The position numbers and the translations under genes were made by a program. 64,000 nt of DNA, from assembly GCF_014650895.1 (NCBI RefSeq), contig NZ_BMVV01000029.1:1-64000 (forward strand). The letters are read 5' to 3'. Of this stretch, positions 1 through 8,738 are shown one piece after another. The stretch's first letter is position 1, and every line of letters starts with the position of its first letter. This stretch comes from Streptomyces omiyaensis. GTDB lineage: Bacteria; Actinomycetota; Actinomycetes; Streptomycetales; Streptomycetaceae. A model generated the notes under the pieces. That model was not told where the DNA came from and made no database searches. It worked only from the letters and a program-made list of their open reading frames with translations.

Positions 1-801
1 ATGTTCACCTTCAAGTCCGGGGCCGACGGCGGTTTCGCGTCGCCGGTGAAGTCCTGGACCACCGCCCCGGGCAACTGGTGGCCGGAGAACGTCAAGCTCG
101 CCTCGGGCGACTTCGACGGCAACGGCCGGGACGACGTGGCGGCGTTCTACGGCTACAGCGACGGCCGCGCCGCGCTCTACACCTTCAAGTCCGACGCCAA
201 CGGCGAGTTCTCCGCCCCGCTGCGCTCCTGGAACGTCCCCGAGAACTACTGGTGGGGCGAGAACGTGAAGCTGGCCTCGGGCGACTTCGACGGCAACGGC
301 CGGGACGACGTGGCGGCGTTCTACGGCTACAGCGACGGCCGGGCCGCCCTGTTCACCTTCAAGTCCGGCGCCGACGGCGGCTTCGCCTCGCCGGTGAAGT
401 CCTGGAACGTCCCCGAGAACTACTGGTGGGGCGAGAACGTGAAGCTGACCGCCGCCGACTACGACGGCGACGGACGCTCCGACGTGGCCGCGATGTACGG
501 CTACGAGGACGGCGAGGTGTCCCTCTTCACCTTCACCACCCGCACCGACGGCACCTTCGAGAACCCGGTGAAGTCCTGGACCACGGCCCCCGGCAACTGG
601 TGGATCGAGAACGTCCAGATCGCCTCCGGCGACTTCGACGGCAACGGGCGCGGCGACGTGGCGGCGTTCTACGGCTACAGCGACGGCCGCGCGGCGCTCT
701 ACACCTTCAAGTCCGACGCCGCCGGCACGTTCGGGAGCCCGCTGCGGTCCTGGAACGTGCCCGAGGACTACTGGTGGGGCGACCACGTGAAGCTCGGCTG
801 A
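1..801 (+). CDS. Secreted VCBS/FG-GAP repeat protein, 3' part only (5' end outside window)
   Basis: The reading frame is open from the first base, so the ATG at base 1 is most likely an internal Met. The visible 266 residues are one partial and four complete repeats of about 58 residues. Each repeat carries a DxDGNGR-type calcium loop followed by an AAFYGYSDGR strand and a KSWNVPENYWWGENVKL-like linker, the pattern of beta-propeller FG-GAP/VCBS blades. The sequence is almost the same as the C-terminal half of the next gene, so the two are recent tandem paralogues. The N-terminal domain is unknown because it lies outside the window. A strong hairpin follows the stop. An extracellular, calcium-stabilised binding role is inferred from the family. 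Confidence 0.85.
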   Translation: MFTFKSGADGGFASPVKSWTTAPGNWWPENVKLASGDFDGNGRDDVAAFYGYSDGRAALYTFKSDANGEFSAPLRSWNVPENYWWGENVKLASGDFDGNGRDDVAAFYGYSDGRAALFTFKSGADGGFASPVKSWNVPENYWWGENVKLTAADYDGDGRSDVAAMYGYEDGEVSLFTFTTRTDGTFENPVKSWTTAPGNWWIENVQIASGDFDGNGRGDVAAFYGYSDGRAALYTFKSDAAGTFGSPLRSWNVPEDYWWGDHVKLG

Positions 802-821
802 CCCTTCCCGCACCACCCCCG

Positions 822-853
822 GGGGCGGCGGCACGGACCCGTGCCGCCGCCCC
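822..853 (+). terminator. Intrinsic hairpin terminator after the first VCBS gene
   Basis: Two perfectly complementary 15-base arms (822-836 and 839-853, GGGGCGGCGGCACGG and its complement) lie 21 bases after the stop codon. They are followed by TTCCC rather than a long T-run, as usual for Streptomyces terminators. Confidence 0.75.
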
Positions 854-893
854 TTCCCACGCATCCCCCCGGATGGGGAACGAGAGGAACGAC

Positions 894-2363
894 ATGGCAC
901 GCACGACCCTCGGCACGGGAGTCCGCGCCGCGCTCACGACGGCCCTGGTGCTGAGCGGGGCGGCCCTGCTCCCGCCCCCGGCGGCGCAGGCCGCGTCCGT
1001 CGCCACCTGGGACAAGGTCGCCCAGTGCGAGAGCGGCGGGAACTGGTCGATCGTCAGCTCCAACGGGCTGTACTACGGGGGCCTCCAGTTCCGGCTGAGC
1101 ACCTGGCAGGCGTACGGCGGAAGCCGCTACGCGACCTACCCCCACCTGGCCACCAAGCAGGAGCAGATCCTCATCGGCGAGAAGGTCCTCGCCGGGCAGG
1201 GCGAGGGCGCCTGGCCCACCTGCGGCCCCCGCGCCGGCCTGGGCGCCGACTCCGCCGACCCCTATCCCGAGGAGCCCGTCGAGCCCGCCTGGCGCGCCGA
1301 CTCCGCCTCCCGGGTGAACGCCGACTTCAACGGCGACGGACGCGACGACAACGCGGCCTTCTACGGCTACGCCGACGGCTCCGTCGCCCTCTTCACCTTC
1401 CTCGGCAGGACCGACGGCGGCTTCGCCAACCCCGTCAAGTCGTGGAGCGTGACCCCGGGGAACTGGACCCACCGCAGCATCAAGCCCGTGGCGGGCGACT
1501 TCAACGGCGACGGGCGCGCCGACCTGGCGGCGATGTACGACTACGCCGACGGCTCGGTGGCGATGTTCACCTTCCACTCCAAGCCCGACGGCGGCTTCGC
1601 GGCCCCCGTGAAGTCCTGGACCACCGAGCCGGGCAACTGGTGGCCGGAGAACGTGAAGCTGGCCTCGGGCGACTTCGACGGCAACGGCCGGGACGACGTG
1701 GCCGCGTTCTACGGCTACAGCGACGGCCGCGCCGCGCTCTACACCTTCAAGTCCGACGCCACCGGGAAGTTCTCCGCCCCGCTGCGCTCCTGGAACGTCC
1801 CCGAGAACTACTGGTGGGGCGAGAACGTGAAGCTGGCCTCGGGCGACTTCGACGGCAACGGCCGGGACGACGTGGCCGCGTTCTACGGCTACAACGACGG
1901 CCGGGCCGCCCTGTTCACCTTCAAGTCCGGCGCCGACGGCGGCTTCGCCTCGCCGGTGAAGTCCTGGAACGTCCCCGAGAACTACTGGTGGGGGAGGAAC
2001 GTCAAGCTCACGTCCGGCGACCACGACGGCGACGGGCGCGCCGACGTGGCCGCGATGTACGGCTACGAGGACGGTGCGATCGCGCTGTTCACCTTCCCGG
2101 CCCGCACCGACGGCACCTTCGAGAACCCGGTGAAGTCGTGGACCACCGAGCCGGGCAACTGGTGGATCGAGAACGTGCAGATCGCCTCCGGCGACCACGA
2201 CGGCAACGGCCGCACGGACGTCTCCGCCTTCTACGGCTACAGCGACGGCCGTGCGGCCTTCTACACCTTCAAGCCCGACGCCTCGGGGAGGTTCGGCACC
2301 CCGCTGCGGTCGTGGAACGTCCCCGAGGACTACTGGTGGGGGAGCGCCGTCACGCTCGGCTGA
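894..2363 (+). CDS. Secreted Rpf-like transglycosylase fused to six VCBS/FG-GAP repeats
   Basis: 489 residues. A signal peptide (about 1-34, ending PPAAQAA) is followed by a resuscitation-promoting-factor/transglycosylase domain at about 36-111. It contains the WDKVAQCESGGNW motif with the probable catalytic Glu at 46, a GGLQF segment, and the Cys45/Cys110 pair expected for this fold. Residues about 140-489 are six 58-residue blades with DFDGNGRDD-type calcium loops. The ATG at 894 has a GAGAGGAACGAC ribosome site. Rpf domains cleave peptidoglycan and help spores or dormant cells resume growth. Joining one to a propeller suggests that the blades anchor or target the muralytic domain, which is an inference. 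The last 14 bases overlap the convergent PhoX-like gene. Confidence 0.9.
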   Translation: MARTTLGTGVRAALTTALVLSGAALLPPPAAQAASVATWDKVAQCESGGNWSIVSSNGLYYGGLQFRLSTWQAYGGSRYATYPHLATKQEQILIGEKVLAGQGEGAWPTCGPRAGLGADSADPYPEEPVEPAWRADSASRVNADFNGDGRDDNAAFYGYADGSVALFTFLGRTDGGFANPVKSWSVTPGNWTHRSIKPVAGDFNGDGRADLAAMYDYADGSVAMFTFHSKPDGGFAAPVKSWTTEPGNWWPENVKLASGDFDGNGRDDVAAFYGYSDGRAALYTFKSDATGKFSAPLRSWNVPENYWWGENVKLASGDFDGNGRDDVAAFYGYNDGRAALFTFKSGADGGFASPVKSWNVPENYWWGRNVKLTSGDHDGDGRADVAAMYGYEDGAIALFTFPARTDGTFENPVKSWTTEPGNWWIENVQIASGDHDGNGRTDVSAFYGYSDGRAAFYTFKPDASGRFGTPLRSWNVPEDYWWGSAVTLG

Positions 2364-3807
2364 GCCCGGCGGCCCGGAACCACGGGCCGGTCACGGCGAA
2401 CGTGGTCCCCGGCTCGTAGCAGTTGAGGTACATCGTCCGGCCGTCGGGGGCGAAGGTGACGCCCGCGAACTCGCCCCACTCGGGCGCCCCGGGCCTCCCG
2501 ATGTCCTGGCGGCCGCGGGCGACGGGGTACACCTCGCCCTCCCGGCTCACCCCGAAGACGTGCTGCGCGCCGGCGCCGTCCTCGCAGACCATCAGGCCCC
2601 CGGCGGGCGCCAGGCAGATATTGTCGGGGGACTCGCCGGGGAGCCGGACGTCGGTGTCCGGGCCGAAGACGACGGAGAGGGTGAGCCGCCGGTCGCGGGG
2701 GTCGTACCTCCACACCTGTCCGAAGTGGGTGGCTCCCGAGCCGTCGGAGGCGCGGGCGAAGGAGGAGACGAAGTGGACGCTCCGGCCGCCCCAGTAGCAG
2801 CCCTCCAGCTTCTGCGCGTGGGTGATGCCGCCGGGGCCGAAGTCCTGGAAGCGGAGGGGGGTCCCGGTCGCCTGCGGGTCCGGGACCGGCACCCACTCGA
2901 CCGATTCGAAGACGGTCCCGGCCTCCTGGACCACCGACAGGTCGGGGACCCCGGGCACCCGCAGCGCCTCCAGGGTGCCGCCCGCGCGCAGCGCGCCGGT
3001 GCCGCCGAGCGGCCGCTCCGGCAGGAAGCGGTAGAAGAGCCCGAAGGGGTGGTCGAAGGCGTCCTCGGTCTCGTACACGATCCCGCTGTACGGGTCGACG
3101 GCGACGGCCTCGTGGGCGAAGCGGCCCAGGGCGGTGAGCGGGACGGCGCCGGTGCGGTGGGGGTCGGCCGGGTCCACCTCGAAGACGAAGCCGTGGTCCT
3201 TCTCGTACCCCTTGGTCCCGGCCCTGTCCTCGGTCTCCTCGCAGGTCAGCCAGGTGCCCCAGGGGGTCGGGCCGCCCGCGCAGTTGACGGCGGTGCCCGC
3301 GATGCCGACGTGCTCGGCGCGGACCTCGCCGCCGGCGTCGAGGTCGAGGACGGTGCAGCCGCCCCTGCCGCCCCGGTCGTAGACGAGGCCGGGGACGAGG
3401 GGGACGGCGTGCCGGGCCTCGGGCCGGTTCTCGTGGTTGCGGACGAGCCGGACGCCGCCGTACGGGCCGGCGAAGGCGCTCATGCCGTCGCAGTGGCTCG
3501 GGACCGGGCCCTCGCCGGAGCGCAGCGGTTCGCCCTCGCGGGAGAGGACCCGGTAGGAGAAGCCGGCGGGGAGGTCGAGCAGGCCGGCCGGGTCGGGGAG
3601 GAGCGGGCCGTGGCCGGCGCGCGGGTCGGCGGCCGCCGGGGAGCCGGCGAAGAGGTCGGCGAGGGCGCCGGTGAAGGCGATGCCGAGGGCGGCGGCGCCG
3701 GTACGGGCCAGGATCTGACGTCGTGTCACGGACAAGGGGTCGGCCTTCCCGCCGGAGACAGGTGTGGACCCGCCGTATGTACCACGCACCGGGGTGCGTG
3801 ATGCCAT
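2350..3807 (-). CDS. PhoX-like (DUF839) Tat-exported phosphatase-family protein
   Basis: 485 residues. A twin-arginine signal with TRRQILARTG at about 28-37 and a hydrophobic stretch to about 60 imply export in folded form. The mature part has DUF839/PhoX signatures: LPAGFSYRVLS near its start, CDGMSAFAG, NHENRPE, CAGGPTPWGTWLTCEE, and a C-terminal VTFAPDGRTMYLNCY. PhoX enzymes are metal-dependent phosphomonoesterases, and DUF839 relatives may hydrolyse other phosphate esters; the substrate cannot be told from sequence. The ATG at 3807 is the longest start. A GTG just before TRRQ is possible but would leave the Tat n-region very short. It stands alone, convergent with the VCBS gene. Confidence 0.85.
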   Translation of the reverse strand: MASRTPVRGTYGGSTPVSGGKADPLSVTRRQILARTGAAALGIAFTGALADLFAGSPAAADPRAGHGPLLPDPAGLLDLPAGFSYRVLSREGEPLRSGEGPVPSHCDGMSAFAGPYGGVRLVRNHENRPEARHAVPLVPGLVYDRGGRGGCTVLDLDAGGEVRAEHVGIAGTAVNCAGGPTPWGTWLTCEETEDRAGTKGYEKDHGFVFEVDPADPHRTGAVPLTALGRFAHEAVAVDPYSGIVYETEDAFDHPFGLFYRFLPERPLGGTGALRAGGTLEALRVPGVPDLSVVQEAGTVFESVEWVPVPDPQATGTPLRFQDFGPGGITHAQKLEGCYWGGRSVHFVSSFARASDGSGATHFGQVWRYDPRDRRLTLSVVFGPDTDVRLPGESPDNICLAPAGGLMVCEDGAGAQHVFGVSREGEVYPVARGRQDIGRPGAPEWGEFAGVTFAPDGRTMYLNCYEPGTTFAVTGPWFRAAGLSRA

Positions 3808-3862
3808 GACGCGGGTCCACGTCGCCTCGAACGGCGTAATTCCGGCCTGTCGTGACCAGGGG

Positions 3863-4288
3863 TCAGATCAGCTCGGCGGTGAGCGTGATCGTCGTGCCGG
3901 TCAGGGCCTGGCTGACCGGGCAGTTCTTCTTGGCGCCCTCGGCGGCCTCCTGGAACTGTCCGGCGTCCAGGCCGGGGACCTCGCCGCGCACGGTGAGGTG
4001 GATGCCGGTGATGCCCTCGCCCGGCTGGAAGGTGACGTCCGCCTTGGTCTCCAGGCGGGTGGGCGGGGTGCCCGCGCCGGCCAGGCCGTGCGAGAGGGCC
4101 ATCGAGAAGCAGGAGGAGTGCGCGGCGGCGATGAGCTCCTCGGGGCTGGTCTTGCCGTTCGGCTCCTCTGAGCGGGCCGGCCAGGAGACGTCGTACGAAC
4201 CGAGACCGGAGGAGTCGAGGGTGACGACGCCGGAGCCCTTGAGGAGGTCGCCCTGCCAGACGGTGTGGGCGTGACGGACGGTGGCCAT
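3863..4288 (-). CDS. OsmC family peroxiredoxin
   Basis: 141 residues, the usual OsmC length. The two redox cysteines are Cys60 (in IAAAHSSCFSMAL) and Cys123 (in KKNCPVSQAL), and the TSPEEL element before the first Cys is intact. OsmC/Ohr proteins reduce organic hydroperoxides through this thiol pair. The YDVSWPARSEEPNGKTSPEE region resembles OsmC more than Ohr. The gene lies 33 bases downstream of zapE on the same strand and could be cotranscribed with it. Confidence 0.92.
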   Translation of the reverse strand: MATVRHAHTVWQGDLLKGSGVVTLDSSGLGSYDVSWPARSEEPNGKTSPEELIAAAHSSCFSMALSHGLAGAGTPPTRLETKADVTFQPGEGITGIHLTVRGEVPGLDAGQFQEAAEGAKKNCPVSQALTGTTITLTAELI

Positions 4289-4321
4289 GATGCTTCCCTT
4301 TCGATCGGCTACGACCCCAAC

Positions 4322-5407
4322 CTACTGCGCCACGAGCCCCTTTGCGTCCCGCGCCAGGGCGGTGAGCCGGGAGATGGCCCGGAAGTACTTCTTCTTGTAC
4401 CCGCCGTTCAGCATCTCGTCGCTGAACAGCTTGTCGAACGGGAGTCCGGAGGCGAGCACCGGTATCTCGCGGTCGTAGAGGCGGTCGGCGAGGACGACGA
4501 GCCGCAGCGCGGTCGACTGGTCCGGGACCGGGCCGACGTCGGTGAGGCAGACGGCGGACAGGTCGTCGGTGAGGGCGCCGTACCGGCTCGGGTGAACCCT
4601 GGCCAGGTGTTCGAGCAGGTGCGGGAAGTCGTCCAGGGAGGCGCCGGGCACCCGGTACGCGGTCTCCGTGACGACCTGGTCGGAGCGGGGCGCGGGGGCC
4701 TCGGGCAGGCCCCGGTGGCGGTAGTCCTCGCCGTCGATCCGCAGCGGCCGGAAGTGCGCGGAGAGGCCCTGGATCTCGCGGAGGAAGTCGGCGGCGGCGA
4801 AGCGGCCCTCGCCGAGCTTGCCCGGGAGGGTGTTGGAGGTGGCGGCGAGCGCCACGCCCGCCTCGACCAGCTTGCCGAGCAGGCTGGAGACGAGGACCGT
4901 GTCGCCCGGGTCGTCCAGTTCGAATTCGTCGATGCACAGGAGCCGGTGCCCGCTCAGCGTCTGCACGGTCTTCTGGAAGCCGAGCGCGCCGACCAGGTTC
5001 GTCAGCTCCACGAAGGTGCCGAAGGCCTTCAGGGCGGGGTCGGCGGGCGTGGCGTGCCAGAGCGAGGCGAGCAGGTGGGTCTTGCCGACGCCGTAGCCGC
5101 CGTCGAGGTAGACCCCGCGCGGGCCGGCCGGGGCGGCGGGCTTGCGGGCGAACCAGCGGCGCCTGCCCGCGCCGGTGGCGTGGGCCCCGCCGAGGCCCTC
5201 GGCGAAGCCGGAGAGGACCTTGACGGCCTCGCACTGGCTGGGCTGGTTCGGGTCCGGGAGGTAGGTGTCGAAGCGCACCGAGTCGAAGCGCGGCGGCGGG
5301 ACCATCTCCGCGACCAGCCGGTCGGCGGGGACGTGGGGCTCGCGCGAGCAGAGCGAGAGCGGGGTCGCCGCTGCGGGGGCGGCTTCGTTCGGGGTACGGG
5401 TCGACAC
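4322..5407 (-). CDS. zapE: Cell division protein ZapE (AFG1-like ATPase)
   Basis: 361 residues. Walker A is GGYGVGKTH (about 103-111) and Walker B is LLCIDEFELDD (about 157-166). An N-terminal RFDTYLPDPNQPSQ segment and a C-terminal GLPFDKLFSDEMLNGGYKKKYFRAISRL fit the AFG1/ZapE family. In E. coli ZapE is an ATPase affecting Z-ring constriction; its role in a hyphal actinomycete is not known to me. The start is the GTG at 5407, because upstream in-frame codons run into the divergent reductase gene. The two divergent starts are 36 bases apart. Confidence 0.9.
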   Translation of the reverse strand: MSTRTPNEAAPAAATPLSLCSREPHVPADRLVAEMVPPPRFDSVRFDTYLPDPNQPSQCEAVKVLSGFAEGLGGAHATGAGRRRWFARKPAAPAGPRGVYLDGGYGVGKTHLLASLWHATPADPALKAFGTFVELTNLVGALGFQKTVQTLSGHRLLCIDEFELDDPGDTVLVSSLLGKLVEAGVALAATSNTLPGKLGEGRFAAADFLREIQGLSAHFRPLRIDGEDYRHRGLPEAPAPRSDQVVTETAYRVPGASLDDFPHLLEHLARVHPSRYGALTDDLSAVCLTDVGPVPDQSTALRLVVLADRLYDREIPVLASGLPFDKLFSDEMLNGGYKKKYFRAISRLTALARDAKGLVAQ

Positions 5408-5443
5408 AGTTCCCCACTGTAAGCGCCATGTCAGACTGCGAGA

Positions 5444-6223
5444 ATGCGACGCCTGTTTCCTGTGACGGACATGACAGCACTGAACCCCCAGGTCAGCGAT
5501 GCCGACCGGGAGTGGTCCCTCGACGAGCTGGCCGACGCCTACGCGTACCCGGAGGGCGAGGAGCGCTGGCTGCGGGCCAACATGGTCTCCTCGCTCGACG
5601 GGGCCGGACAGCACGAGGGCCGCTCGCAGCCGCTCTCCTCCGACGCCGACATGCGGATCTTCGGCACCCTCCGGGGCCTCGCCGACGTGGTCGTGGTCGG
5701 TGCGGAAACGGTACGGCTGGAGGGTTACCGCCCCGCCCGCGCCCGTGAGGCCTTCGCCGCCCGCCGGGCCGCCGCCGGCCAGGGGCCCGCCCCGGTCATC
5801 GCGGTGGTCACCGCCTCCCTCGACCTGGACCTCTCCCTCCCCCTCTTCGCCTCCCCGCTGGTCCCGACCCTGGTCCTCACCGGCGCGGGAGCCCCCGCCG
5901 GCCGGCTCGCCGCCGCGCGGGACGCCGGCGTCGAGGTGCTCCTCGCCGGGGAGGGCGCCGGGGTCGACCCGGCCCGCGCGGTCGCCCTGCTCGCCGGGCG
6001 CGGGCTGCGCCGCCAGCTGACCGAGGGCGGCCCCCGGATGCTCGGCCAGTTCACCGCCGCCGGGGTGCTGGACGAGCTGTGCCTGACGGTCTCCCCGACG
6101 ATGACGGCGGGCGACGCCCAGCGGATCGCCCACGGCCCCTCGCTCGCGCATCCGACACGCCTGGGACTGGCTTCCCTCCTGGAGCAGGACGGCTTCCTCT
6201 TCAGCCGCTACCGTCGGATCTGA
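5444..6223 (+). CDS. RibD C-terminal-like pyrimidine reductase family protein
   Basis: 259 residues matching the dihydrofolate-reductase-fold RibD_C domain: N-terminal RANMVSSLDGAG, DMRIFGTLRGLADVVVVGAETVRLEGY (NADPH site), TEGGPRMLGQF, and the LTVSPTMTAGDAQRI region. In riboflavin synthesis RibD_C reduces the ribosyl side chain of a pyrimidine intermediate. Stand-alone copies like this, away from rib genes, may act in other deazaflavin or antibiotic routes, so the substrate is open. ATG 5444 is taken; a Met ten codons in (MTALNPQ) is an alternative. Confidence 0.85.
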   Translation: MRRLFPVTDMTALNPQVSDADREWSLDELADAYAYPEGEERWLRANMVSSLDGAGQHEGRSQPLSSDADMRIFGTLRGLADVVVVGAETVRLEGYRPARAREAFAARRAAAGQGPAPVIAVVTASLDLDLSLPLFASPLVPTLVLTGAGAPAGRLAAARDAGVEVLLAGEGAGVDPARAVALLAGRGLRRQLTEGGPRMLGQFTAAGVLDELCLTVSPTMTAGDAQRIAHGPSLAHPTRLGLASLLEQDGFLFSRYRRI

Positions 6224-6329
6224 CAATCGGCGGAATTTGTCGTTCCGCTTAGCGTCTACTGGGCACAATCACAGTCGCAGTCCCCGTGGGGACACGGGGA
6301 AGGATGGTTTCCGCAGAAGGGCTCCTGAG

Positions 6330-6800
6330 GTGTTCACAAGCGTTCTGATGATCGAGAAGCCCCTGACGTCCGTGGACGTGGAATTCGTCACCACCCTGCA
6401 CGGCGACGAGGGCGTGTCCTTCATCGTGCTGATGCAGCCGCGCGGTGACCAGGCCGATCTACTGCTGCGCGCCATCGACGACGTGGCCATGGGCGAGCTC
6501 AAGGAGGCGACCCGCGAGAGCGACGAACCGGAGGGCAAGGAGGCCAGGGAACCGGCCGAGCTGGCCCTGGAGCACTCGCTCCGGGCCCTGAGAGGGGCGG
6601 GCTGCGAAGCGGTCGGACAGGTGGTCGAGGACCATCCCCTGGACAAGATGAAGGCGGTCGTCGAGGAGGCGGGGGCGGACGAGGTCATCGTCCTCACCGC
6701 CCCGCACTACGTGGAGGAGTTCTTCCACCGCGACTGGGCCTCCCGCGCCCGCCACAAGGTGGGCGTCCCCGTCCTGAAGCTGTTCGCGCACAGCGAGTAG
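6330..6800 (+). CDS. Small UspA-like conserved protein
   Basis: 156 residues. Start is the GTG at 6330, with a good AGAAGGG ribosome site at 6315-6321; an ATG at 6348 lacks one. The C-terminal half (KAVVEEAGADEVIVLTAPHYVEEFFHRDWASRARHKVGVPVLKLF, read as scattered motifs) has the shape of a universal-stress-protein nucleotide-binding end, but the G-2x-G-9x-G-S/T loop is not evident. Homologues in streptomycetes are often mislabelled indole-3-glycerol-phosphate synthase; no TIM-barrel features are visible. Function unknown. It is followed by a terminator. Confidence 0.75.
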   Translation: MFTSVLMIEKPLTSVDVEFVTTLHGDEGVSFIVLMQPRGDQADLLLRAIDDVAMGELKEATRESDEPEGKEAREPAELALEHSLRALRGAGCEAVGQVVEDHPLDKMKAVVEEAGADEVIVLTAPHYVEEFFHRDWASRARHKVGVPVLKLFAHSE

Positions 6801-6807
6801 CCGCACG

Positions 6808-6844
6808 CCGCCCGGGGGCACGGCGCGACCGCGTCCCCGGGCGG
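6808..6844 (+). terminator. Hairpin terminator before murC
   Basis: Ten-base complementary arms CCGCCCGGGG (6808-6817) and CCCCGGGCGG (6835-6844) begin 8 bases after the preceding stop. Confidence 0.65.
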
Positions 6845-6871
6845 CCTCCCGGCCCGTCCGCCGCCAGCCAC

Positions 6872-6877
6872 TAGGCT
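6872..6877 (+). promoter_or_regulatory. Probable -10 element of murC
   Basis: TAGGCT fits the Streptomyces housekeeping -10 consensus (TAGRRT-like), 41 bases before the murC ATG. The -35 is not distinct. Confidence 0.4.
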
Positions 6878-6917
6878 GGGAGGGACACGTCGTACGCACA
6901 CCCGGGGAGAGATCCGC

Positions 6918-8315
6918 ATGGCACCCGCCATCCCTGCCGCCATGGAACGGCCGCACTTCATCGGCATCGGCGGTGCCGGAATGTCGGGCATCGCGAAGAT
7001 CCTCGCCCAGCGCGGCGCCAAGGTCGCGGGCAGCGACGCCAAGGACTCCCCGACCGCCGAGGCGCTCCGCGCCCACGGCGTCACCGTGCACGTCGGCCAC
7101 GCCGCCGACCACCTCGCCGACGACGCCTCCGCCGTCGTCGTCTCCAGCGCCATCCGCGCCGACAACCCCGAGCTGGCCCGCGCCGCCGAGCTCGGCATCC
7201 CGGTCGTGCACCGCTCCGACGCGCTCGCCTCCCTCATGGACGGGCTGAGCGCGATCGCCGTCGCCGGCACCCACGGCAAGACGACCACCACCTCGATGCT
7301 GGCCGTCGCCCTCACCGAGCTGGGCGCCGACCCCTCGTACGCGATCGGCGGCGACCTCTCCGGCCCCGGCACCAACGCCCGGCACGGCGCCGGCGAGGTG
7401 TTCGTCGCCGAGGCCGACGAGAGCGACCGCAGCTTCCAGAAGTACGACCCCCGGGTCGCGATCGTCCTCAACGTCGAGCTCGACCACCACGCGAACTACG
7501 CCTCCATGGACGAGATCTACGAGTCCTTCGAGAAGTTCGCCGCGAAGATCCGCCCCGGCGGCACCCTCGTCGTCGGCGAGCACGCCGGCGCCCGCGAGCT
7601 GGCCCGCCGCGTCGCCGCCTCGGGCCGCGGGGACCTGGAGATCGTCACGGTCGGCGAGGGCGACGGCTCCGACGCCCGCATCCTCAAGATCGTCCCGCAC
7701 GGGATGAAGAGCGAGGTCACCGTCGCCCTCGACGGCGCCGAGCACACCTTCACCGTCTCCGTCCCCGGCCGCCACTACGCGCACAACGCCGCCGCGGCCC
7801 TCGCCGCCGGCGCCCGCGCCGGCCTCGACCCGGCCGCCCTCGCCCAGGCGCTCACCGCCTACACCGGCGTCGGCCGCCGCCTCCAGCTCAAGGGCGAGGC
7901 CGCGGGCGTCCAGGTCATCGACTCCTACGCCCACCACCCCACCGAGATGACCGCCGACCTGGAGGCCATGCGCGGCGCCGCCGGCGGCGCCCGCCTCCTC
8001 GTCGTCTTCCAGCCGCACCTCTTCTCCCGCACCCAGGAGCTGGGCAAGGAGATGGGCGACGCCCTCGCCCTCGCGGACGCCTCCGTCGTCCTCGACATCT
8101 ACCCGGCCCGCGAGGACCCGATCCCCGGGATCACCAGCGAGCTGATCCTCGACGCGGCCCGTGCCGCCGGCGCCGACGTCACCGCCGTCCACGACAAGAC
8201 CGAGGTCCCCGCCGCGATCGAGGGAATGGCCCGCCCGGGCGACTTCGTTCTGACCATGGGCGCGGGCGACGTCACGGACCTGGGTCCGCTGATCCTGGCC
8301 CGCCTGGCGAAGTAG
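6918..8315 (+). CDS. murC: UDP-N-acetylmuramate--L-alanine ligase MurC
   Basis: 465 residues. It adds L-Ala to UDP-MurNAc, the first cytoplasmic step of peptidoglycan peptide assembly. The N-terminal FIGIGGAGMSG Rossmann motif (14-24), ATP-binding GTHGKTTTT (117-125), EADESDRSF, the LNVELDHHANY motif and DSYAHHPTE are all present. As known for streptomycetes, murC lies outside the dcw cluster. The methionine-sulfoxide reductase gene follows after 15 bases and is probably cotranscribed. Confidence 0.97.
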   Translation: MAPAIPAAMERPHFIGIGGAGMSGIAKILAQRGAKVAGSDAKDSPTAEALRAHGVTVHVGHAADHLADDASAVVVSSAIRADNPELARAAELGIPVVHRSDALASLMDGLSAIAVAGTHGKTTTTSMLAVALTELGADPSYAIGGDLSGPGTNARHGAGEVFVAEADESDRSFQKYDPRVAIVLNVELDHHANYASMDEIYESFEKFAAKIRPGGTLVVGEHAGARELARRVAASGRGDLEIVTVGEGDGSDARILKIVPHGMKSEVTVALDGAEHTFTVSVPGRHYAHNAAAALAAGARAGLDPAALAQALTAYTGVGRRLQLKGEAAGVQVIDSYAHHPTEMTADLEAMRGAAGGARLLVVFQPHLFSRTQELGKEMGDALALADASVVLDIYPAREDPIPGITSELILDAARAAGADVTAVHDKTEVPAAIEGMARPGDFVLTMGAGDVTDLGPLILARLAK

Positions 8316-8330
8316 AGGAGTGGACGCACG

Positions 8331-8738
8331 ATGGCGTACGAGGTCGAGAAGCCGGACGAGGAGTGGCAGGCGCAGCTGACCCCGTCGGAGTACCAGGTGC
8401 TCCGGCTGGCCGGCACGGAGCCCGCCTTCCGCGGCGAGTACACGGACACGAAGACCAAGGGTGTCTACTCCTGCCGCGGCTGCGGGGCCGAGCTGTTCAC
8501 GTCGAACGAGAAGTTCGAGTCGCACTGCGGCTGGCCGTCCTTCTACGACCCGAAGGACAGCGCGGCCGTCGAGCTGGTCGCGGACACTTCCCACGGCATG
8601 GTCCGCACCGAGGTCCGCTGCGCCCGCTGCGGCTCGCACCTGGGCCACGTCTTCGAGGGCGAGGGCTACCCGACCCCCACGGACCAGCGCTACTGCATCA
8701 ACTCGATCTCCCTCCGGCTGGAGCCGGACGGGAGCTGA
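8331..8738 (+). CDS. msrB: Peptide-methionine (R)-S-oxide reductase MsrB
   Basis: 135 residues. It reduces methionine-R-sulfoxide in oxidised proteins. The zinc cysteines are at 48, 51, 97 and 100, the HCGWPSF motif at 65-71, and the catalytic Cys122 sits in RYCINS. RBS GAGGAG precedes the ATG at 8331. It sits directly behind murC; its 3' end overlaps the convergent GNAT gene by 41 bases. Confidence 0.96.
   Translation: MAYEVEKPDEEWQAQLTPSEYQVLRLAGTEPAFRGEYTDTKTKGVYSCRGCGAELFTSNEKFESHCGWPSFYDPKDSAAVELVADTSHGMVRTEVRCARCGSHLGHVFEGEGYPTPTDQRYCINSISLRLEPDGS

Noticed and set aside
1..3. ATG at the first base as a true gene start
   Set aside because: The sequence begins in the middle of a VCBS blade, so it is an internal Met.
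6330..6800. Indole-3-glycerol-phosphate synthase, a label common on homologues
   Set aside because: 156 residues without TIM-barrel or TrpC motifs; resembles a small UspA-like protein.
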